NCBI GenBank assembly: GCA_021234155.1
Contig: JAJEKV010000003.1
Coordinates: 31,541,166-31,605,165 of the forward strand
Length of the DNA: 64,000 nt
Source of the DNA: Isoetes taiwanensis
Taxonomy: Eukaryota; Streptophyta; Lycopodiopsida; Isoetales; Isoetaceae
Direction of reading: 5' to 3'
Under the pieces are notes generated by a model. That model worked only from the letters and a program-made list of their open reading frames with translations. It ran no database searches and had not been told where the DNA came from. Position 1 is the first letter of the stretch. Every line of letters starts with the position of its first letter. Shown in pieces: positions 58,084 to 64,000 of this stretch. Position numbers and translations under genes: made by a program.

Positions 58084-60690
58084 TCATATCATTTCACCAG
58101 ATATTCCAAGAATTTCTTTGAACAAGTTAAGTTTACGTTCTGTCATTGTCTTGGTAAACAAGTCTGCTGCTTGATATGAGGTCTCCACATATTGCATAAC
58201 TAGCTCATTTTTTGCAATAAGATCCCTTATGAAATGAATATGTAATTCTATATGTGTGGTTCTTTCATGATGCACAGGATTTTTTGCTATAGCAATACAA
58301 CTTAGACTATCCGTTAACAGCACAGTCGGATTTGGCTGAGGTATACCTACTTTAGTTAATAGTCTTCTTACCCATGCAATTTCTTTAGCTGCTGAAGACG
58401 CTGCCGAGTATTCAGCTTCTGCAGAGGACATCGCAATAGATGCTTCTCCATGATATCAAACCTCCTGCAAGTACCAAGGCATAGCTAGATGTTGACCTTC
58501 TAGCATCTAGATCTCCTGCCCAATCTGCATCTGAATATGCAAATAAGACCAAATTATTAGAATTAAACGTGATTCCATGATCTTTAGTGCCCTTTAAATA
58601 TCTTAAGATCCTTTTGGCTGCAATCCAATGTCCTCTGCCTGGATTGTTGTTATATCTGCTTAATAGATTTACTGCAAAAGCAATATCTGGACGTGTACTG
58701 TTAGCAACATATAGCAGACATCCTATGAGTTCTCTGTATGGAATATTTTCCATTTCCTTTCTTTCATGTTCAGATGATGGACATAAAGCTGCTGAAATTT
58801 TATAACCTGCTACAAGTGGAGTACTCACTGTGTTTGCATTTTCTAATCCAAATCTTTTTATCATATTTTCAATGTTTCTTGTCTGACTAAGTCTGAGTAT
58901 TTTATTTTCCTTATCTCTATTCATCTCAATACCCAAAAACTGTTTCAGTTCTCCAAGATCTGTCATTTTAAATCTTTTCTTCAAAATATCTTTGCATCTA
59001 TCTAGATGTTTCATGCAATTTGAAGCCATCACACAATCATCTACATATAGAGCAATAATACAAAATTTATCTCCCTCTTTGAGCATGTAAAGATTTCCAT
59101 CATTTTTAAGTTTTTCAAATTCTTGTTCTCTCAGATACTTATCCATGCATTTATACCATTCTCTAGGTGCTTATCTTAAACCGTACATCGCTCGTTTTAA
59201 TTTCCAAACCATGCCAGTACCTGTTTCAAAGCCTGGAGCTTGTTTCTTGTATATCTCTTCTTGTAAGCTGGCATCCAGAAATGCAATTTTCACATCCATG
59301 TGATGTACATCAAGTTTGAGAGCATTTGCTACTGCTAATACAAGTCTTACACTTGTTAATTTGACAATACGGGAGTATGTTTCTTCATAATCAATTCCCT
59401 TTTTTTGAGAAAAACCTTGAGCAACCAACCTAGCTTTATATCTTTTTGATCCATCAGCATTTGTTTTTATTCTATAAATCCATTTATTTCCAACCAGATT
59501 CTTACTTCTAGGATATTCTACTAACTCATACGTACCAGTTTCCTTGAAAGAGTCCATCTCTTCTTGCATTGCCCTCACCCATTCAGATGCCTTTTCTGAA
59601 TTGATTGCTTCATCAAAAGATGTGGGAACGTCAGGTTCAAACACAGCCATTAACGAGGGAAATCTAACTGGAGGTTTCCCAATTCTTCTGGTTTTCCATG
59701 TGTCATATCTGCCATACATTTCAGGATTATAGTCTATACCTGTATCTTTAAGCTTTTCCACCTCAGTCTTCCTTTTTCGTTGCCTCGCTTCTGCTTCTGG
59801 TATAGGTGGTGCCGATCCTGCTCCATTGATGTCTTCGCTTTCCTCATCACCTGTTCTGTACATGTCATCTTCATTCTCTTCGTCAGAGTCAAAGTCAGTA
59901 GCAAAGTCAACTTTACTATCATGAGCAATGGGTCTTTCTACTTCCCCTTTCTTTTCTGAAGTTTCTATTTCATGTCTATCTTTGTAAAATTTGCTTTCAT
60001 CAAATACGATGTCTCTGCTAGTTACTATTTTCTTTGTTTCGGGTATGAAAATTCTATAACCTTTTGATTCCTCATCATAACCGACTAGAAATCCTATTTC
60101 TGCTCTGTTATCCAATTTAAGTCTTATTTCTTCAGGAACATGAGCATATGTCAAACAACCATAAGCTTTAAAACCATCATATGAACGATTTAGTTTAGTA
60201 CCTGACCATATCTTCTCTGGAATACCTCCATCCAAGCTGCTTGATGGTAATCTATTCTGTATAAAAAAAATGTTGTTTTGACTGCTTCTTCCCAAAGATA
60301 ATTTGGTAAACCTGCAAACTTTATCATAGATCTTACAGCATCTAAAACCGTTCTATTTTTTCTTTCTGCAACACCGTTTTATTGCGGAGTATATCTACAT
60401 GTGAGTTGTCTTTTTATTCCACGCTCAAGACAAAAATATTTAAACTTTCTTGAAAGATATTCACCACCTCTATCTGATCTAATGCATTTAACTTTACGTC
60501 CTGTTTCCCTTTCCATTTCATTTACATACATCTTGAATGCATCAAGGGCTTTGTCTTTAGTTGACAATAAATAGCATTTTCCCCTTCTACTAAAATCATC
60601 AATAAAAGATATATAATACCTTTTACCCGTTCTTCCTTGAACATTCAATGGACCACAAAGATCTGTATGTACGAGATCAAGAGGACCCAG
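58084..60690 (-). pseudogene. Ty1/copia polyprotein, 5'-truncated and broken
   Basis: Order on the minus strand: integrase (LVHTDLCGPL, IRSDRGGEYLS, NGVAERKNR), linker, reverse transcriptase (NKWIYRIKTNADGSKRYKAR, YVDD at 59,036-59,047), RNase H (SAEAEYSAASSAAKEIAWVR, TDSLSC). Gag, protease and the start of integrase are missing beyond ~60,690. Breaks: TAA 60,379-60,381 in the integrase Glu motif, a frameshift near 60,280, TAA 59,171-59,173 in reverse transcriptase, and a ~10-nt deletion with a frame change near 58,440. Both stops look like CAA to TAA. Confidence 0.93.
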
Positions 60691-60699
60691 AGCCAAGGT

Positions 60700-62940
60700 T
60701 GGCAATCCATGGTCCAGTGGAAGTGCAAGTCTAAGGGCATGGGCAAGTGCACTAATAGATGAGGATAGAACGGACTTGAGTGACATGATCAGTAATGTAT
60801 GATAGTAAGCATGCTATTGCATTCAAGTAGGGCTAGGAAAATGGACCCCAAACAAGAGTTCCAAAGTTGGATACCCAGCTAGTCTCTCCTTTACAACAGT
60901 TCCGTGGGTCAAGCATCTACTCCCCATGTCCTTGTCCTCTCATCTTTATCTTTTCTTTAATTATGTACCTCTCTATCCTCTTAACCACTGCGTAACCAAT
61001 GTCCCATATTGTCTATGCAGCTCTGTCCCATTGTGCATTTTAACTGGGGTGTTGCAAGACTGTGTTAGCTGCACTACAATTTCGACCAACAATTGTCTAT
61101 AATGAAAACAAGAGCTCCATTGCCCTTCCTGAAATTCTATCTTGCATAAAAGTTGCAAACATACAGGCATTCATCACCATTTCACTAGGGAGCAAGTTCA
61201 AGCAGGTATCATTATCATGAAATGTATGACTACAATAGAAATGCATGTAGACATTCTCACCTAGCCTCTGGCTCAGGATGACTTCCAATATCACAGTGGC
61301 AATCTTGGCATGGAACCTTGTTTATGCACAATCCTAAGGGAAAGACAATCTTAGCAGATTTGCAGATTTATCTCTGCTCAAGATCAGCTTACAAATTATG
61401 AACAAAGTTGCATATTTATCTCTGCCCAAAAGTAGATTATGAACAGAACAGATTTACTGTAGAATTTCTATATCAGACCAATATGTCAGAGATGTTTATG
61501 TCAGAGATGTTTCATGTCTAGCAGAACTATACAGTTTAGAAACTTATAACCTTTCCTGCAGAAGACAGATGCAATGCTTAAAGTTTCTACTCAACATGAC
61601 CTTCCATGCTATTATCCTAGAAGACAGACAGACAGGTTCTGAAATTGACAGAAAGCAAACCAAGAGCCATACTAGATGTTTGGTGGAAATATTTCCTAGT
61701 TGTTTTACTAGATTTTTCCTATTGTCTTCTCAAAATACTTTTTACATGGAGTTTGAGACTATTTGTCTAGCAAAATTATGTGACATTTGCACAGGAATTC
61801 ATAGAGCTCAGCATGATTATATATAGTTTAAGACTCTAGAAGAGTTTGTAGAATATGTACAAAAGTGCCTGGATTATTCAGATTATAGGGTATATAGTGC
61901 TAAATTTGATCATTTTGGAAACATTTAGAAATGGAATGAAATGTGGTCAAACCTGGATGAAGTGGTTCCGGGGCAGATAAATCTGGAGCTTAACGAATCG
62001 ATCTGAACAGATGTGATTGAGCTCACCAGATATCGATTTGATGTAAAATCCTCTGGGCTCTGTTTGATTGAATGCAAAACATAAGTTATGGTGTCAATCC
62101 AATTCTGAATAGTTTAATACCTTGTTTGAATAGTTTAATCCAATTTTGCCATTTTAATACCTTGTGAACAGAACCCTAAATCATTAACTATTGAACCCTA
62201 AACCATTAACCATTGAATTTAATATTGATAGTAACCAAAAGTGATAGTGGTGTGTTTGGTCCATTTTATTTCAAATATGTGCAAATCTTGCTTCATATGA
62301 AGCTCTCATCTCTCTAGGTTTTTTTTTTTCACAACAACTGCTTTATCTCTACAATATAGTGACAATTTTTTGGTTTATTTTGGCAAAGATTTGACTAGAG
62401 TCATGATTTTGCATTAACTTCATTTACATTTTACTTTTTAGCAGTATCTACAATGTCTCGTCATCCCAATAGATATAAAATCTGAATAATAGATCAAAAT
62501 TTGCCAATTAGCTGCAAATTATAGTAGATACAAACTGTTATCGTCTAATATTAGAAATCTCACTCCATCTCCATATTATGTTTAAAATATAAATATCTTA
62601 TATGTCATAATGTAATATTTGATTTTGCCCCTGTGTTAATGTTAGAAATCTCACTCTTTCTCCATATTAGTTGTTATGTTCAAAACATGAATATGTCATA
62701 ATAAAATATTTGAGTTTGTTCGTGAGCTTATTGTAATTGTTTTTGAATTTTAAGAGTACTTGAAGTAAGGATTTCTATTAATTTTGCATATGCTAACATG
62801 TGTTCAAATATAGGTGGATGAGATTTTGCAGGACCAGTTTAATGTTGCAGTGCGGATACCTCTGAGATATAATATCTAGCATAATAATAGGGGGTCATGA
62901 ATTAATAATTAATATTTACGCCCTTAAAGTTTACCTATTT
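60700..62940. other. no gene recognised
   Basis: AT-rich sequence. Simple duplications (AACCCTAAA/ATTAACCATTGAA text at 62,165-62,225; AGAAATCTCACTC twice at 62,550 and 62,645) but no repeat ends or coding motifs. The 85-codon frame at 61,569 has no support. Confidence 0.4.
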
Positions 62941-62944
62941 TTCC

Positions 62945-63445
62945 TTTTGTTAGGGCCCGAAGAACCCAATTTTTTTTTTTAATATAACAACCAACACATA
63001 ATTACCATTGACATTATTAACACAAACCATTGCATCCAATACATTTAAATTAAAATCCCCCTGAACCCCCTTTAGTTTGGGTGCATATTCACGCAGGGGG
63101 TTTACGTAGGGCATCGAGAGCCCCTAAAAATTTACAATACATGTACAAAATTAACACTATTAAGTACATTACTTCAAACCTTATAGTATTTTGCAAACCT
63201 CAATATACAGTATATAAAAACTTGTATAGGCATACCCCACGAACGGGGATCCCTATATACGATCCAGATCGAGGAATAAATGCAAATATGCCCATCCGAC
63301 AGCTCTCGATGCCTGGAGTAACCCCCCGTGTGAATATGCACCCAAACCAAAGGGGGTTTCATGGGGATTTTAATTTAGATGCATTGGATGCAATGGTTTG
63401 TGTTAATAATGTTAATGGTAATTATGTGTTGGTTGTTATAGAGGA
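62945..63445. mobile_element. inverted-repeat element, copy C
   Basis: Left arm 62,980-63,120 and right arm 63,293-63,440 are reverse complements (~145 bp, ends TATAACAACCAACAC). The internal segment is like copy A. It is preceded by TTAGGGCCCGAAGAACCC. Confidence 0.85.
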
Positions 63446-63664
63446 ACGAATTAATGGGTTGGTATTATCCAACTTGCAAGGAGGTTGAACCCAAGACCAG
63501 ATTATGAGGGATCAGGAGCAGCCGTAGGAGCAACGCCGCAGCATAAAGATGATCACACATGTTGCCCATCGGACACCATTGCCATCTCCAGGGCATGACG
63601 CCATCCCTTCCGTAGGTCCTACATCGACAGAGATATATCTAGAAATTCAGTAGATCCTACACCT

Positions 63665-64000
63665 ATGACTTCCACAGGTTCTAGAGGTAGAGGGAGGCCA
63701 TGCCGCCCTCCACCTTCATCCCAAGAGCGGCTTGTTCAGGTTTGTATAGTTATTATACTTTTTGAATTCAGCTTCCTTTATTTCTTGTTCCTTTCTTATG
63801 ATATTGCATGTTGGCCGCTTTCTAGATTGGAATCTTTAAGTATGAACCAGGCATAAAAGTTATACAAGGTACAACGGGTCTTCCTTTAATGGCTATAAGC
63901 AATTTAAGGAAGCCAAAAATTGGGCAAGGGTCAAGGGTTTTTGCAAAATCCATAAAGAGGGTCACAGACGATTTATTTTACTGGAAAGAACCACATAACC
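63665..64000 (+). CDS. 5' part of an unrecognised gene with an AT-hook, runs off the window
   Basis: Exon 1 from ATG 63,665 reads MTSTGSRGRGRPCRPPPSSQ to a phase-0 donor at 63,740. RGRGRP is an AT-hook core, which binds the minor groove of AT-rich DNA. An 86-nt intron ends TTTCTAG. Exon 2 (63,826 onward) is open to the window edge: IGIFKYEPGIKVIQGTTGLP, RKPKIGQGSRVFAKSIKRVT. The family is unknown; a transposon-derived DNA-binding protein is possible. Confidence 0.4.

Overview
The window is nuclear DNA of a land plant. The evidence is a complete eleven-exon gene with canonical GT-AG introns for a plant-type family 14 glycosyltransferase, a fragment of a plant phytochrome, plant Ty1/copia and chromodomain Ty3/gypsy polyproteins, and dense nested transposons. 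The HSPA12-type Hsp70 and the flavour of the phytochrome fragment fit a seed-free plant (bryophyte, lycophyte or fern) better than a flowering plant. That placement is inference, and I cannot name the species.

Layout. 1-0.64 kb is a 19-bp minisatellite. 0.64-6.7 kb is non-coding, with several odd low-complexity blocks, notably a run of GGCGCC palindromes at 5.6-6.16 kb. 6.79-9.87 kb is a complete CACTA-like element with 17-bp inverted ends, a 3-bp target duplication, C-rich subterminal repeats and a decayed gene inside. 12.3-16.7 kb is probably a second member of that family. 17.0-22.2 kb (minus strand) holds the glycosyltransferase gene, the only clearly intact host gene. 23-32 kb is a patchwork: a SINE-like repeat, a RING-finger gene fragment, a 1.6-kb poly(A) retroposon with a 15-bp target duplication, an inverted-repeat element and a decayed gypsy element with its 3' LTR. 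32.7-35.0 kb is a large nested inverted repeat carrying copies of a hairpin whose stems covary. 35.9-42.6 kb holds a truncated Hsp70-like copy, a decayed unknown protein, and fragments of a phytochrome and a superfamily-1 helicase lying between repeats.

42.6-54.3 kb is the most striking object: an 11,677-bp Mutator-like element with long matching inverted ends, a 9-bp target duplication (GTATGGGAT), five copies of a 20-bp palindrome near each end, a GC-rich decayed interior with two spliced exons still readable, and a 2,566-bp solo LTR nested inside it with its own 5-bp duplication (CCGAG). 54.7-56.5 kb is an HSPA12-like Hsp70 gene with two single-base frame breaks. 58.0-60.7 kb is a 5'-truncated copia element. 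62.9-63.4 kb is a third copy of the inverted-repeat element, and the window ends in the first exons of an unrecognised gene with an AT-hook.

Functionally this is repeat-dominated sequence with one working gene (a Golgi type II membrane glycosyltransferase) and one possibly working gene (the Hsp70-like one). The rest mostly records nested insertions and captured gene fragments.
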